Notes: generated by a model from the letters alone, not told the origin. Positions 18,168 to 27,612 are shown, counted from the first letter of the stretch. The stretch is DNA of 64,000 nucleotides from Pseudonocardia hierapolitana (GCF_007994075.1 NZ_VIWU01000001.1:1798001-1862000); one strand, 5' to 3'. Numbers and translations: made by a program.

Positions 18168-19259
18168 GTGAGCGAGGAGCGCCTTGCGGCGGCGGTCGAC
18201 GCCCTGCTCGACGAGCTGGTCGGCTCGGGGGCGGAGGCCGGCCTGCAGGTCGCCGTGATCCGGCACGGCCGCACGCTCGTCGACGCGGCACGTGGCGTGG
18301 CCGATCCTCGTACCGCGGCACCGGTCGAGCCCGGCACGCTGTTCTGGGCCGGCTCGACGGCGAAGGGCGTGGCGGCCACCGTGGCTCACGTCCTCGTCGA
18401 GCGCGGTGGCCTCACCGACGACTTGCGCGTCGCCGAGGTGTGGCCCGAGTTCGGGGCGCACGGCAAGGACGCTGTCACCCTGCGCCAGGTGCTCATGCAC
18501 ACCGCAGGCGTGCCGAACCTTCCCCCCGACACGAGTGCGGCCGACCTGTGCGACTGGGACCGCATGTGCGCGGTCGTCGCCGATGCGAAGCCGTGCTGGG
18601 AGCCCGGAACCCGGTTCGGCTACCACGCCAAGACGTTCGGGTTCCTCCTCGGCGAGACCCTGCGCCGTGCGACGGGCGAGCCGATCTCCGCCCTGTTGCG
18701 CACCCACGTCACCGGACCGCTCGGCGTCGCCGACGAGGTCCACTTCGGCGTCCCCCGGGCGCTGCTCCCGCGGGTCGCCCGGCAGGTCGGTTCCGGTTCC
18801 CCGCGGCCCGATCCCGGGTCGGCACTCGCGAGGGCGATGCCGCCCGGCGTGGTCCCGGACCCCGACTACGCCAACCGGCCCGACCTCCTCACCAGCGACA
18901 TCCCCGCCGAAGGCACCATGAGCGCCCGCGGCGTCGCGCGCATCTACGCCGCGCTCCTCGGGCCCGTCGACGGCGTCGCCCTCGTCTCGGCCGCCCGACG
19001 CACCGCGATCGCCGAGATCGCATTCGAGGGGACGGACGAGGTGATGGGCTTCCCGGCGTCGTTGACGTACGGATACAGCCCCTTCCGGCCGAGTGGCCGC
19101 GGCAGGCCCGGCTCGACCTTCGGCTGGGTCGGCGCGAACGGCTCCGCCGCCTTCGGTGACATCGACTCCGGCGTCGCCGTCGCCGTGATGCGCAACCGCT
19201 TCGGCGACTTCGCCACCGCAGCCCGGATAGACCAGCTGATCGTGGACGAACTGGCATGA
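18168..19259 (+). CDS. Serine hydrolase of the beta-lactamase/esterase (EstB) family
   Basis: 363-residue class-C-beta-lactamase-like hydrolase. The SxxK motif is FWAGSTAKG (Ser63, Lys66), the tyrosine of the YxN/YxK motif is Tyr152 in FGYHAKTFGFLLGE, and the third motif is replaced by WVGANG near 325. That set fits family VIII esterases and penicillin-binding-protein-like hydrolases, with no signal peptide, so it acts in the cytoplasm. It follows the archaeal-type ValRS by 44 bp and overlaps the region of the PPOX gene start. The substrate is unknown; an ester or lactone is more likely than a beta-lactam. Confidence 0.9.
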   Translation: MSEERLAAAVDALLDELVGSGAEAGLQVAVIRHGRTLVDAARGVADPRTAAPVEPGTLFWAGSTAKGVAATVAHVLVERGGLTDDLRVAEVWPEFGAHGKDAVTLRQVLMHTAGVPNLPPDTSAADLCDWDRMCAVVADAKPCWEPGTRFGYHAKTFGFLLGETLRRATGEPISALLRTHVTGPLGVADEVHFGVPRALLPRVARQVGSGSPRPDPGSALARAMPPGVVPDPDYANRPDLLTSDIPAEGTMSARGVARIYAALLGPVDGVALVSAARRTAIAEIAFEGTDEVMGFPASLTYGYSPFRPSGRGRPGSTFGWVGANGSAAFGDIDSGVAVAVMRNRFGDFATAARIDQLIVDELA

Positions 19260-19270
19260 GAGGAATCCCG

Positions 19271-19771
19271 ATGGGTGCACCGACGACCTCGCTCGACAGC
19301 CGCTTCAGCGACCCGGACGCCACGCCGATCTCGTGGGACGACACCGTGGAAGCCATCGAGTCGGCGGAGCTGTTCTGGATCGCCACTGTCCGCGGTGACG
19401 GGCGACCGCACGTCACCCCGCTCCCCGCGATCTGGCTCGACGGTGCCCTCCACTTCTGCACCGGCGCCGCCGAGCAGAAAGCCGTCAACCTGCGCGGCAA
19501 CCCGCACGTCGCCCTGACCACCGGGCGCAACGACTGGGACCGCGGGCTCGACGTCGTCGTCGAGGGCGACGCCGTCCAGGTCACGGACGACGCGATGCTG
19601 GAGCGGCTCGCCGACGCGTGGCGCACGAAGTGGGACGGGCGCTGGCAGTTCGAGGCACGAGACGGCGCGTTCCAGCACGAGGTCGGCCCGGCGCTGGTGT
19701 ACGCCGTCGCGCCCACCAAGGTCCTGACCTTCGGCAAGGGCACGTTCTCCCACACCCGCCACCGGTTCTGA
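19271..19771 (+). CDS. Pyridoxamine 5'-phosphate oxidase-fold (PPOX) flavin/F420-type protein
   Basis: 166-residue split-barrel protein of the PPOX superfamily. It shows the family strands FWIATVRGDGRPHVTPLPAIWLDG and LHFCTGAAEQKAVNLRGNPHVAL near residues 35-80. These proteins bind FMN or F420 and act on varied substrates. The ATG at 19271 is preferred because AGAGGA lies about 7 nt upstream; an ATG at 19256 overlapping the hydrolase stop (ATGA) is the alternative. Last gene of the plus-strand trio with the second ValRS and the serine hydrolase, ending before a strong bidirectional hairpin. Confidence 0.87.
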   Translation: MGAPTTSLDSRFSDPDATPISWDDTVEAIESAELFWIATVRGDGRPHVTPLPAIWLDGALHFCTGAAEQKAVNLRGNPHVALTTGRNDWDRGLDVVVEGDAVQVTDDAMLERLADAWRTKWDGRWQFEARDGAFQHEVGPALVYAVAPTKVLTFGKGTFSHTRHRF

Positions 19772-19786
19772 GCCCACGCACCTGTC

Positions 19787-19896
19787 CGACGAGCGGCGCT
19801 GTCGTGCCACTGAGGTCTGCGCGCTTGCTTCGCGGCGCGCGCAGACCTCAGACATACATGGCGTCGGATAGGTTCCGACGAACGCGCCGCTCGTCG
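19787..19896. terminator. Nested hairpins, bidirectional terminator between PPOX and valS
   Basis: Inner perfect 15-bp stem: CTGAGGTCTGCGCGC (19810-19824) pairs with 19837-19851 around a 12-nt loop. Outer perfect 13-bp arms CGACGAGCGGCGC (19787-19799) and 19884-19896 enclose it, with a small GTCGGA/TCCGAC stem (19863-19879) between. It lies between convergent genes and could stop transcription in both directions. Confidence 0.75.
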
Positions 19897-19911
19897 GTAT
19901 GCGCTGCCCCG

Positions 19912-22557
19912 TCAGGCGCTGGGCAGGGTCTCCAGCCGCGCCGTCACCCTCGCGATCTCCGCCTCCGCGGCCTCGCGACGGGTCCGGATGCCCGCGACGA
20001 CGTCGGCCGGGGCCTTCTCCAGGAACTTCGGGTTGGCCAGCTTCTTCTCCGCCTGGTCGAGCTCCTTCTGCGCTGCCGCGAGGTCGCGGCCGAGGCGGGC
20101 CCGCTCGGCGGCCACGTCGATGGCGCCGGACGTGTCGATCTCGACGTGGACCCGCCCACCGGAGAGCAGGACGTCGAGGGTGGCGGTGGGCGCGAAGCCG
20201 TCATCCGGGTCGTCGAGGCGCGCCAGGGAGCGCAGCGCGGCGGCTGCACCGCCGGGCCCCGGGTCCCCGAGCCCGGCCGCGACCAGTCCCTCGACCCGGG
20301 CGGCGACGCGGCGGCTGTCGGGCAGGCCCTGCTCGGTGCGGAACCGGCGCACCTCGGTGACCAGCTTCTGCACGTCGGCGAGCCGCCCGTTCGCGGCCGC
20401 GTCGACAGCGCCGCCTGCGCCCGTGGGCCACGGCGCGACCACCACGGACTCGCGCCCGGTGAGCGCCGTCCAGAGCGCCTCGGTGAGGAACGGGCTGATC
20501 GGGTGCAGCAGCCGCAGCAGCGCGTCCAGGACGTGGCCGAGCACGGCGCGGGTGCCGTCGGCGGTGCGCTCGTCGCGCAGCTGCGCCTTGGCGAGCTCGA
20601 GGTACCAGTCGCACAGCTCGTCCCACGTGAAGTGGTAGAGCCCCTCGGTGGCCTTGGCGAACTGGAAGTCCTCCAGCAGCGCGTCGGTCTGCTCCACCAC
20701 CTCGGAGAGCCGGCCGAGGATCCAGCGGTCGGCGTCGGTGCGGTCGGCCTCGGCGGGCAGCGGGAGATCCGGTGACGCCCCGTTGGTCAGCGCGAGACGC
20801 GTGGCGTTCCACAGCTTCGTCCCGAAGTTGCGGGAGCCGGCGACCCACTCCTCCGAGAGCGCCATGTCCGCGCCGGGGTTGGCGCCCCTGGCGATCGTGA
20901 AGCGCAGGGCGTCGGCACCGAAGCGGTCGATGAGGTCCAGCGGGTCGATCGTGTTGCCCTTGGACTTCGACATCTTCTTGCCGTACTGGTCGCGGATCAG
21001 CCCGTGCAGGAACACGTGCTCGAACGGCGGTGCGCCGTCCATCGCGTACAGCCCGAACATCATCATCCGGACGACCCAGAAGAACAGGATGTCGTAGCCG
21101 GTGACCAGCACGGACGTCGGGTAGTAGCGCGCGAGGTCGGGCGTGGAGTCCGGCCAGCCGAGCGTGGAGATCGGCCACAGACCGGAGGAGAACCAGGTGT
21201 CGAGGACGTCCTCGTCCTGGCGCCACCCCTCGCCGGACGGCGGCTGCTCGTCGGGGCCGACGCAGACGACCTCACCGTCCGGCCCGTACCAGACCGGGAT
21301 GCGGTGACCCCACCACAGCTGCCGGCTGATCGTCCAGTCGTGCATGTTGTCGACCCAGTCGAAGAAGCGCTTCTCCAGCTCCTTCGGGTGGATCGTGGTG
21401 CGCCCGTCGCGGACGGCGTCGCCCGCAGCCTTCGCGAGGGGCTCGACCCGCACGAACCACTGCAGGGACAGCCGGGGCTCCACCACCGTGTCGCAGCGGC
21501 TGCAGTGGCCGACGGCGTGCTCGTACGGGCGCTTCTCCGCGACGATCCGGCCCTCCTTGCGGAGCCTCTCGCGCACGGCGTAGCGCGCCTCGAACCGGTC
21601 GAGCCCGTCGAACTCGGTGCCGGAGTTCCTGATGACCGCGGCCTCGTCCATGATCGAGGGCATCGGCAGGTCGTGGCGGCGGCCGATCTCGAAGTCGTTG
21701 GGATCGTGCGCGGGGGTGACCTTGACCGCGCCGGTGCCGAACGCCGGGTCGACGTGCGCGTCGGCGACGACCGGGATCATCCGGCCGACGATCGGTAGCT
21801 CGATCTCGCGGCCGACGAGGTGGGCGTACCGCTCGTCATCGGGGTGCACGGCCACGGCGGTGTCGCCGAGCATCGTCTCGACGCGGGTGGTGGCGACGAC
21901 GACGGAGTCCGCCCCGTCCCCGTAGCGGATGGAGACGAGCTCGCCGGAGTCGTCGTGGTGGTCGACCTCGATGTCCGAGAGCGCCGTGTGGCAGCGCGGA
22001 CACCAGTTGATGATCCGCTCGGCGCGGTAGATCAGGTCCTCGTCGAAGAGCCGCTTGAAGATCGTCTGGACCGCGCGCGAAAGCCCCTCGTCCAGGGTGA
22101 ACCGCTCGCGGGTCCAGTCGACGCCGTCGCCGAGGCGGCGCATCTGGCCGAGGATGGATCCGCCGGACTCGGCCTTCCACTCCCAGACCTTCTCGACGAA
22201 CCGCTCGCGTCCGAGGTCGTGGCGGCTCTGCCCGTGGACGGCGAGCTGGCGCTCGACGACGTTCTGGGTGGCGATGCCGGCGTGGTCCATGCCCGGCAGC
22301 CACAGCGCGTCGTATCCCTGCATCCGGCGGCGCCGGGTGAGGATGTCGATCAGCGTGTGGTCCATGGCGTGGCCGAGGTGCAGGCTGCCGGTGACGTTCG
22401 GCGGCGGGATCACGATGCAGAACGGCGGCCGGTCCGACGTGTTGTCGGCCTCGAAGTACCCGCGCTCCACCCACCGCTCGTAGAGCACGCCCTCTACCTC
22501 GCCCGGGTTCCACTGGGCGGGCAGGTCGGCGGTGCGCTGTGGGAGGGTGTCGGTCAC
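19912..22557 (-). CDS. valS: Valyl-tRNA synthetase, canonical bacterial type
   Basis: 881 residues, the normal bacterial ValRS. HIGH is GSLHLGH (57-63), KMSKS is [15 protein letters not shown] (about 527). The editing domain has [14 protein letters not shown] and [18 protein letters not shown] zinc-ribbon pair [23 protein letters not shown] is present. The C-terminal 70 residues form the tRNA-binding coiled coil ([20 protein letters not shown] onward). It attaches valine to tRNA-Val and edits mischarged Thr. The GTG at 22557 gives [16 protein letters not shown]. It is the expected member of the valS-folC block, separated from folC here by three inserted genes on the other strand. Confidence 0.96.
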   Translation of the reverse strand: MTDTLPQRTADLPAQWNPGEVEGVLYERWVERGYFEADNTSDRPPFCIVIPPPNVTGSLHLGHAMDHTLIDILTRRRRMQGYDALWLPGMDHAGIATQNVVERQLAVHGQSRHDLGRERFVEKVWEWKAESGGSILGQMRRLGDGVDWTRERFTLDEGLSRAVQTIFKRLFDEDLIYRAERIINWCPRCHTALSDIEVDHHDDSGELVSIRYGDGADSVVVATTRVETMLGDTAVAVHPDDERYAHLVGREIELPIVGRMIPVVADAHVDPAFGTGAVKVTPAHDPNDFEIGRRHDLPMPSIMDEAAVIRNSGTEFDGLDRFEARYAVRERLRKEGRIVAEKRPYEHAVGHCSRCDTVVEPRLSLQWFVRVEPLAKAAGDAVRDGRTTIHPKELEKRFFDWVDNMHDWTISRQLWWGHRIPVWYGPDGEVVCVGPDEQPPSGEGWRQDEDVLDTWFSSGLWPISTLGWPDSTPDLARYYPTSVLVTGYDILFFWVVRMMMFGLYAMDGAPPFEHVFLHGLIRDQYGKKMSKSKGNTIDPLDLIDRFGADALRFTIARGANPGADMALSEEWVAGSRNFGTKLWNATRLALTNGASPDLPLPAEADRTDADRWILGRLSEVVEQTDALLEDFQFAKATEGLYHFTWDELCDWYLELAKAQLRDERTADGTRAVLGHVLDALLRLLHPISPFLTEALWTALTGRESVVVAPWPTGAGGAVDAAANGRLADVQKLVTEVRRFRTEQGLPDSRRVAARVEGLVAAGLGDPGPGGAAAALRSLARLDDPDDGFAPTATLDVLLSGGRVHVEIDTSGAIDVAAERARLGRDLAAAQKELDQAEKKLANPKFLEKAPADVVAGIRTRREAAEAEIARVTARLETLPSA

Positions 22558-22644
22558 CTGATGAAGTTTACGAGCGACCCACGGTGTGCCCGTGACCGGT
22601 CGCGAGCCCGGCGGGAGTGGGCCGCCCGGGCTAACGTGCCTCGA

Positions 22645-24081
22645 ATGTCGTTGCTGCGCACGCTCCCGGTCGAACACGTCCTGGAACGAGGCAAGAACGC
22701 GAACCTGCGGCGGACGCTGCGCGGGCGCGACCTGGTGGGGTTCGGCGTCGGCATCATCATCGGCACCGGCATCTTCACCCTCGCCGGCGTCGAGGCGAAG
22801 GAGCACGCGGGGCCCGCGGTCACGCTGTCGTTCATCATCGGCGCGGTCGTCGCCGCACTGGCGGCGCTCTGCTACGCCGAGCTCGCGTCCTCGGTGCCGA
22901 CGGCCGGCTCCGCCTACACCTACGCGTTCGCCACGCTCGGCGAGCTGTTCGCGTGGATCATCGGCTGGGACCTGCTCCTGGAGTTCGGGCTCGGCCTGGC
23001 CGTGGTCTCGCGCAGCTGGTCGAGCTACCTGGCGAACCTCTTCGGGCTACCGCAGGTGCTGTTCGGCGAGACGGCGCCGGTGAACATCGGGGCCGTCCTG
23101 ATCATTGGGGTGCTCACCGTGGTGGCGGTGCTGGGGATCCGCCAGTCGTCCCGGCTCACCAACGCACTGGTCCTGATCAAGCTCGCGGTGTGCGTGCTGA
23201 TCATCGGGGTCGGCATCTTCTTCGTCGACGCCGCGAACCTGACGCCGTTCGTCCCGCCCGCCGTGCCCGTGCCGGAGGGCGGCTCGGTCCTCGAACAACC
23301 GGTGGTCGAGGGCGTGTTCGGGCTGGAGGCCACGGCGTACGGCATCGGCGGGATGCTCACGGCGGCCGCGGTCGTGTTCTTCGCCTACACCGGCTTCGAG
23401 GCGCTGGCCAACCTCGGCGAGGAGACCAGGCGGCCGGAACGCGACATGACGATCGGGCTGCTCGGCGCGCTGGGCCTGTGCGCGGTGCTCTACATCGCCG
23501 TCTCGTTCGTGCTGACCGGGATGGTGCCGTACGCGCAGATCGATCCCGGGGCCCCGCTCGCAGGCGCGTTCAACACGGTCGGGCTGCCCTGGGTCGGGGC
23601 GCTGATCTCGATCGGCGCGGTCACCGGGCTGACCTCGGTGATGATGGTCGAGCTGGTGACGATCGGCAGAATCGGTTTCGCGATGGGCCGCGACGGGCTC
23701 CTGCCGGCCCCGATCGGCACCGCGCACCCCCGGTTCCACACCCCGCACCGGATGACGATCATCGGCGCCGTGGTGATCGCGGTCATCGCGGCGACCACAC
23801 CGATCTCCGAGCTGGCCGACATGGTCTCCATCGGGGCGCTGAGCGCGATGATCATCGTCGCGATCGCGGTGCCGGTGCTGCGCCGCACCCGGCCCGACCT
23901 CGAGCGGCCGTTCCGGGTGCCGCTCTCGCCGGTTCTGCCCGCCATCGCCGCGGTGGCCTGCTTCTACCTGATGCTGAACCTCGACCTGCTCAGCTGGCTG
24001 CGGTTCGCGGTGTGGCTGGCGATCGGCCTGGTGATCTACCTGGCGTACGGCAAGCGGCACTCGGTGCTCAACCACGCTTAG
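22645..24081 (+). CDS. APC-family amino acid permease (cationic amino acid transporter type)
   Basis: 478-residue permease with about 12-13 membrane segments. The first helix carries [18 protein letters not shown], the unwound substrate-binding helix of APC transporters, and helix 6 has [26 protein letters not shown], typical of the YfnA/CAT branch. It should import amino acids by proton symport. The ATG at 22645 follows an 87-bp region divergent from valS. Its stop shares 4 bases with the convergent cysteine-peptidase-like gene, so both ends are tightly packed. Confidence 0.93.
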   Translation: MSLLRTLPVEHVLERGKNANLRRTLRGRDLVGFGVGIIIGTGIFTLAGVEAKEHAGPAVTLSFIIGAVVAALAALCYAELASSVPTAGSAYTYAFATLGELFAWIIGWDLLLEFGLGLAVVSRSWSSYLANLFGLPQVLFGETAPVNIGAVLIIGVLTVVAVLGIRQSSRLTNALVLIKLAVCVLIIGVGIFFVDAANLTPFVPPAVPVPEGGSVLEQPVVEGVFGLEATAYGIGGMLTAAAVVFFAYTGFEALANLGEETRRPERDMTIGLLGALGLCAVLYIAVSFVLTGMVPYAQIDPGAPLAGAFNTVGLPWVGALISIGAVTGLTSVMMVELVTIGRIGFAMGRDGLLPAPIGTAHPRFHTPHRMTIIGAVVIAVIAATTPISELADMVSIGALSAMIIVAIAVPVLRRTRPDLERPFRVPLSPVLPAIAAVACFYLMLNLDLLSWLRFAVWLAIGLVIYLAYGKRHSVLNHA

Positions 24082-24815
24082 GCGGGCAGCAGCGCCGCGT
24101 GCAGCCGGTCGAACCCCAGCACGGACGCGAGCCTGCGCTCCCGGACGAGCCGCAGGTCCAGCGCGCGGATCTGCCCGCTCGTGGGCTCGTACACCCGCCA
24201 GCGGCCGTCGTCCAGCACGCCGAGGGCGAGGACGTAGTGCCGCGGCACCAGCGACCCCACCAGCAGCGGCACCGGCCGGCCCGCTGCGAGCGCCGCCCCG
24301 GCCTGCCCGAGCACGTCGTCGACGTCGGCGGCGGACACGTCGTCCACCAGCCGCACGCGGTACGGGCCTGCGGCGGGCACGTGCCGGCGCAGCCAGCCGA
24401 CCATCCCCCACGGCGTCGTGCCCAGCGCCTGCGGCCAGAACCGCGTGGACTGCCGGTGCACCTCCTTCTGCCGCGCGTCGTAGCGCGCGCCGAACCCGAT
24501 GGTGACGCCCGCCTGCGCGCCCGCAGCGACGCCCGAACCGGAGGCGGTGGCCGCCTCCTCTCCGTCGAGGTGCTGCATCTCGGCCGGGTCGGCCCAGGCC
24601 GCGAGCGCGATGAGCACCGCGCTGCCGCACGTGGTGCCGTTGACCTGGTCGAGGCGGGCGCCGCCGCGCCGCTGCTCGCCGAGGCGGTCGGAGAGGAGAG
24701 GGCGCCTGCCGGCCGCGAGGGGCCGCACGCGCGCCACCGGCTCAGGCGGAGGACGACGGGTCACGCGACCGACCCGCGAGCCGATCCACCGCGCCACCCC
24801 GACCACGGTCCGCAT
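24078..24815 (-). CDS. Putative C39-like cysteine-peptidase-fold protein
   Basis: 245 residues, not a family I recognise by name. The layout suggests a papain/C39-like active site: DQVNGTTCGSAVLIAL places Cys63 at the head of a helix, PRHYVLALGVLDDGRW provides His193 in a strand, and RVYEPTSGQ supplies an acidic Glu210, roughly the place of the usual Asp/Asn. The first 50 residues are rich in Arg and Pro and may be a disordered tail; there is no clear signal peptide. It lies between an amino-acid permease (4-bp stop overlap) and a phoD pseudogene. Function unknown; the catalytic assignment is an inference from motif spacing. Confidence 0.65.
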   Translation of the reverse strand: MRTVVGVARWIGSRVGRVTRRPPPEPVARVRPLAAGRRPLLSDRLGEQRRGGARLDQVNGTTCGSAVLIALAAWADPAEMQHLDGEEAATASGSGVAAGAQAGVTIGFGARYDARQKEVHRQSTRFWPQALGTTPWGMVGWLRRHVPAAGPYRVRLVDDVSAADVDDVLGQAGAALAAGRPVPLLVGSLVPRHYVLALGVLDDGRWRVYEPTSGQIRALDLRLVRERRLASVLGFDRLHAALLPA

Positions 24816-24843
24816 ACCCCGATACTCCCCCTCGGAGCAGGGG

Positions 24844-25120
24844 TCACGCCACGGTCGGCAGCGTGGTCGACCAGAGCTCCCGACCGTCCTGCCTGCGCAG
24901 GGTCACGCGCAGCTCACCGTCCGGCGCGACGTCGACCTCACCGAAGTGCTGGAACCCCTGCGCCGGCCCGCATCCCGCCCCGGTCCCGGTCGATCCCCCA
25001 GCCCTGGCCGACCACGTCGCCGGACCAGACGAACCGCACGCCCTCGTGCCGGGCGGGCGGTGTGCGGAACGACCCGGTCACCGGCTCGCTCGCGACGACG
25101 CATGCGCCTGGTGTAGTCCA
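24844..25120 (-). pseudogene. Alkaline phosphatase D (PhoD-type) remnant, internally deleted
   Basis: Two pieces of a PhoD-type phosphatase are fused out of frame. The upstream piece reads SEPVTGSFRTPPARHEGVRF, then the diagnostic VWSGDVVGQGWGIDRDRGGM, which normally opens the metallophosphatase domain. After about position 24970 the reading shifts frame to FQHFGEVDVAPDGELRVTL and ends RELWSTTLPTVA, the usual PhoD C-terminal strands, with a TGA at 24844. Some 350-400 residues of the catalytic domain and the N-terminal signal region are gone. The next gene starts 50 bp upstream, leaving no room for the missing 5' end. It is certainly non-functional. Confidence 0.75.
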
Positions 25121-25162
25121 CTCGGGTGAACGGTCGCCGGTCTCCGGATGAACGCCTGCGCC

Positions 25163-25168
25163 TACAGT
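25163..25168 (+). promoter_or_regulatory. Leaderless -10 box TACAGT for the F420-type PPOX gene
   Basis: TACAGT ends 7 nt before the GTG at 25176. No Shine-Dalgarno is visible, which favours 25176 over the in-frame GTG at 25167 that overlaps the box. Confidence 0.45.
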
Positions 25169-25175
25169 GCCGACT

Positions 25176-25598
25176 GTGTCCGACCTGACGCCCGAGATCC
25201 GGGCCTTCCTCTCCGCCGGAACGCGCACCGGCAAGCTCGGCTACGTCGCCAAGGACGGCCGCCCGCTGGTGGCGCCCGTGTGGTTCGTCCTCGACGGTGA
25301 CGAGCTCGTGTTCACCACCGGTGCGACCACGCCCAAGGCCAGGGCGATCGCGCGCGATCGCCGGGTCGTGCTCTGCGTCGACGTCGACGAACCGCCGTAC
25401 GCATTCGTGCAGGTCCAGGGCACGGCGTCGGTTTCGGACGACCCGGACCAGCTGCTGCGGACCGCCACCGCCATCGGCGGCCGCTACATGGGCGCCGACC
25501 GCGCCGAGGAGTTCGGTGAGCGCAACGGCGTGCCCGGCGAGCTCGTGGTGCGCCTCCGCCCGACCCGCGTCGTCGCCGACCTGAGAGTGACGGGCTGA
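25176..25598 (+). CDS. PPOX-class F420-dependent oxidoreductase
   Basis: 140-residue split-barrel protein resembling the TIGR03618 F420-dependent class: MSDLTPEIRAFLSAGTRTGKLG, then DGRPLVAPVWFVLDGDELVFTT and the basic TPKARAIARDRRVVLCVD typical of F420 binders, ending VVRLRPTRVVADL. The probable role is reduction of a small substrate by F420H2. The GTG at 25176 is chosen from leaderless promoter spacing. It neighbours DUF6457, convergent with a 15-bp gap. Confidence 0.88.
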   Translation: MSDLTPEIRAFLSAGTRTGKLGYVAKDGRPLVAPVWFVLDGDELVFTTGATTPKARAIARDRRVVLCVDVDEPPYAFVQVQGTASVSDDPDQLLRTATAIGGRYMGADRAEEFGERNGVPGELVVRLRPTRVVADLRVTG

Positions 25599-25613
25599 CG
25601 CCGCCGGCCCGCG

Positions 25614-25928
25614 TCAGGCGCGGCGGGACTGGTCGCCTGCCGGGGCGCCTCGCTCGCTGTCGCTGCCCCAGCCGTCGGCGAGGGCGCTGATCTTCCCGGC
25701 GTAGTCCCTCGCGGCGACGGCCGGGTCGGAGGCCCGACCCGCCGCCACCCCGACGAGGAATGCGGTGACCGGCGCTCCGGGGCGGGAGACGCCGTGGGCC
25801 ACGTCGGAGGTCAGGTCGAGCACCATGTCGACGACACCCTCGCGTTCGAGGGCGTCCTCGATGCCCAGCTCCCGCACCACCGCGGTGACCCACTCGGACA
25901 GGGCGCTTGCATCGCTGCTCTCAGCCAC
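25614..25928 (-). CDS. DUF6457 domain protein
   Basis: 104-residue protein matching my memory of DUF6457: SALSEWVTAVVRELGIEDAL, then LTSDVAHGVSRPGAPVTAFL, near residues 40-60, which is its most conserved stretch. In some actinobacteria this domain is fused to or neighbours molybdenum-cofactor genes (MobA), but no such gene is near here. Mostly helical with a polar, Ser/Arg-rich tail. Function unknown. Confidence 0.75.
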   Translation of the reverse strand: MAESSDASALSEWVTAVVRELGIEDALEREGVVDMVLDLTSDVAHGVSRPGAPVTAFLVGVAAGRASDPAVAARDYAGKISALADGWGSDSERGAPAGDQSRRA

Positions 25929-26003
25929 GGTGTGACCGTACGCGCGCGCACCGCGGTCCGCGCACGGGCCACCGCCGCTGCGACACGACGGCCGGCGCGC
26001 GGG

Positions 26004-26144
26004 TCAGCCTCCGAAGAGGGCCGGAATCTTGATCACGAGCTGGTACAGGCCGTACAGGAACGGGATCACCACCCACGCCCAGGCGAGCCACGCGATCGGC
26101 GGCGGTCCGGAAGGGGCGTCCGTGGCCTCGGACTGCGTGCTCAT
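26004..26144 (-). CDS. MFS transporter small subunit (OFA partner), 46 aa
   Basis: A 46-residue single-pass membrane peptide: a polar N-terminus ([19 protein letters not shown]) then a hydrophobic helix LAWAWVVIPFLYGLYQLVIK and a short tail IPALFGG. Its ATG overlaps the stop of the upstream OFA-type MFS gene by 4 bp (ATGA), so the two are coupled. Such tiny proteins regularly follow oxalate/formate-type MFS genes and are annotated as the transporter's small subunit. It is missed by most gene callers because of its length. The helix, Pro-Pro-Ile-Ala-Trp-Leu-Ala-Trp opening and coupling make it convincing. Confidence 0.85.
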   Translation of the reverse strand: MSTQSEATDAPSGPPPIAWLAWAWVVIPFLYGLYQLVIKIPALFGG

Positions 26145-27532
26145 GCGGCCTGCGCTCCTGTCGTCCGGATGGCCTGCTCACCCGTCGGTTCGTGGTAGCG
26201 CTCGTTCACCGGCCGGATGAGCTCGTTGCAGATGAAGCCGATCACCAGCAGCCCGATCATGATCGAGAACGCCAGCGTGTACCGCCCCGGCCCCTGTACA
26301 CCGGCGGCGATCTGCGCGTCGGCGATCGCGTTCACGATCACCGGCCCGAGCACACCCGCCGTGGACCACGCGGTGAGCAGGCGCCCGTGGATCGCACCGA
26401 CCTGGTACGTGCCGAACAGGTCGCGCAGGTACGCGGGAACCGTGGCGAAACCTGCGCCGTAGAACGACAGGATCAGCATCGAGGCGATGAGGAACAGCGC
26501 CTGGTTGGCGTTGCCCAGCAGCGTGATGAGCAGGTACAGCAGGGCGCCGACACCCAGGTAGACCCGGTAGATGTTCTTGCGGCCGATGAGGTCGGACGTG
26601 GAGGACCAGACGATCCGGCCGACCATGTTCGACAGCGACAGGATCGCGACGAACCCGGCCGCCGCGGCGGCGATCTCCGTGCCCGCGTCCGGGAAGTAGT
26701 CCTGGAAGATCGGCGAGGCGCGCTCGAGGATGCCGATGCCGGCGGTGACGTTGAAGCACAGCACGACCCACAGCAGCCAGAACTGGGGCGTGCGGATCGC
26801 GTTGTTCGCCGACACGTTGGCCGTGGTGATCAGCGAACCGGTCTTGGCCTCCGACGGGTGCCAGCCCGCGGGGTGCCATCCGTCGGGCGGAACGCGCACG
26901 AGCAGCCAGCCCACCGACATGAACACCGCGTACACCACGCCGTGGACGAGGAAGGCCAGTGCGACCCCACTCGCCTGGGCGTTCTCCCCGGTGGCGCCGA
27001 ACCCGCCGAGCATCGAGGCGGACCACGGCGACGCGATCAGCGCGCCGCCACCGAAGCCCATGATGGCGAGCCCGGTGGCCATCCCCGGGCGGTCCGGGAA
27101 CCACTTGATGAGGGTGGACACCGGCGAGATGTAGCCGATGCCGAGCCCGATCCCGCCGATCACGCCGTAGCCCAGGATGACCATCCAGTACTGGCCGAGC
27201 GACACACCGAGCGCCGACACCAGGAAGCCGGTGGAGAAGCAGACCATCGAGATGAACATGGCCCAGCGCGGGCCGTTGCGGTCCACCGCGGTGCCGAACA
27301 CGGCGGCCGACACGCCCAGCATGACGATGCCCAGCGTGAACGGCAGCGCGGTGAGCGTGCCCGCCGCAGGGTTGCCCTGCAACATCGTGGCCGCGAGCGG
27401 GTTCTTGAAGACGCTCCACGCGTACGCCTGCCCGATCGCCAGGTGGATGGACAGCGCAGCGGGTGGGATCAGCCACCTGCTCCAGCCCGGCGGCGCGATG
27501 ATGCGCTCGCGTTGCAGGAAACCGACTGCCAT
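26141..27532 (-). CDS. OFA-family MFS transporter (oxalate/formate or monocarboxylate)
   Basis: 463-residue MFS transporter of the oxalate:formate antiporter family. Helix 1 reads [23 protein letters not shown], a family hallmark, and helix 5-6 holds [20 protein letters not shown], also diagnostic. About twelve membrane segments. It would move small carboxylates such as lactate, formate or oxalate; no oxalate decarboxylation genes lie nearby, so a general monocarboxylate role is as likely. The ATG has a good Shine-Dalgarno (GAGGGAG, 6 nt upstream) and the gene is coupled to its small subunit downstream. A CATAC-G-GTATG palindrome lies about 85 bp upstream. Confidence 0.93.
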   Translation of the reverse strand: MAVGFLQRERIIAPPGWSRWLIPPAALSIHLAIGQAYAWSVFKNPLAATMLQGNPAAGTLTALPFTLGIVMLGVSAAVFGTAVDRNGPRWAMFISMVCFSTGFLVSALGVSLGQYWMVILGYGVIGGIGLGIGYISPVSTLIKWFPDRPGMATGLAIMGFGGGALIASPWSASMLGGFGATGENAQASGVALAFLVHGVVYAVFMSVGWLLVRVPPDGWHPAGWHPSEAKTGSLITTANVSANNAIRTPQFWLLWVVLCFNVTAGIGILERASPIFQDYFPDAGTEIAAAAAGFVAILSLSNMVGRIVWSSTSDLIGRKNIYRVYLGVGALLYLLITLLGNANQALFLIASMLILSFYGAGFATVPAYLRDLFGTYQVGAIHGRLLTAWSTAGVLGPVIVNAIADAQIAAGVQGPGRYTLAFSIMIGLLVIGFICNELIRPVNERYHEPTGEQAIRTTGAQAA

Positions 27533-27612
27533 GGGGGCTCCCTCGCCACCTCATCCCGACACGACCGCGTGAACGTAGATCATGGTCGGTGCGCCTGCAA
27601 CCACGGCTACGC

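Noticed and set aside
22558..22644. T-box leader regulating valS
   Set aside because: Only 87 bp separate valS from the divergent permease, too short, and no T-box specifier or antiterminator fold is visible. The same holds for the 74 bp before the second ValRS.
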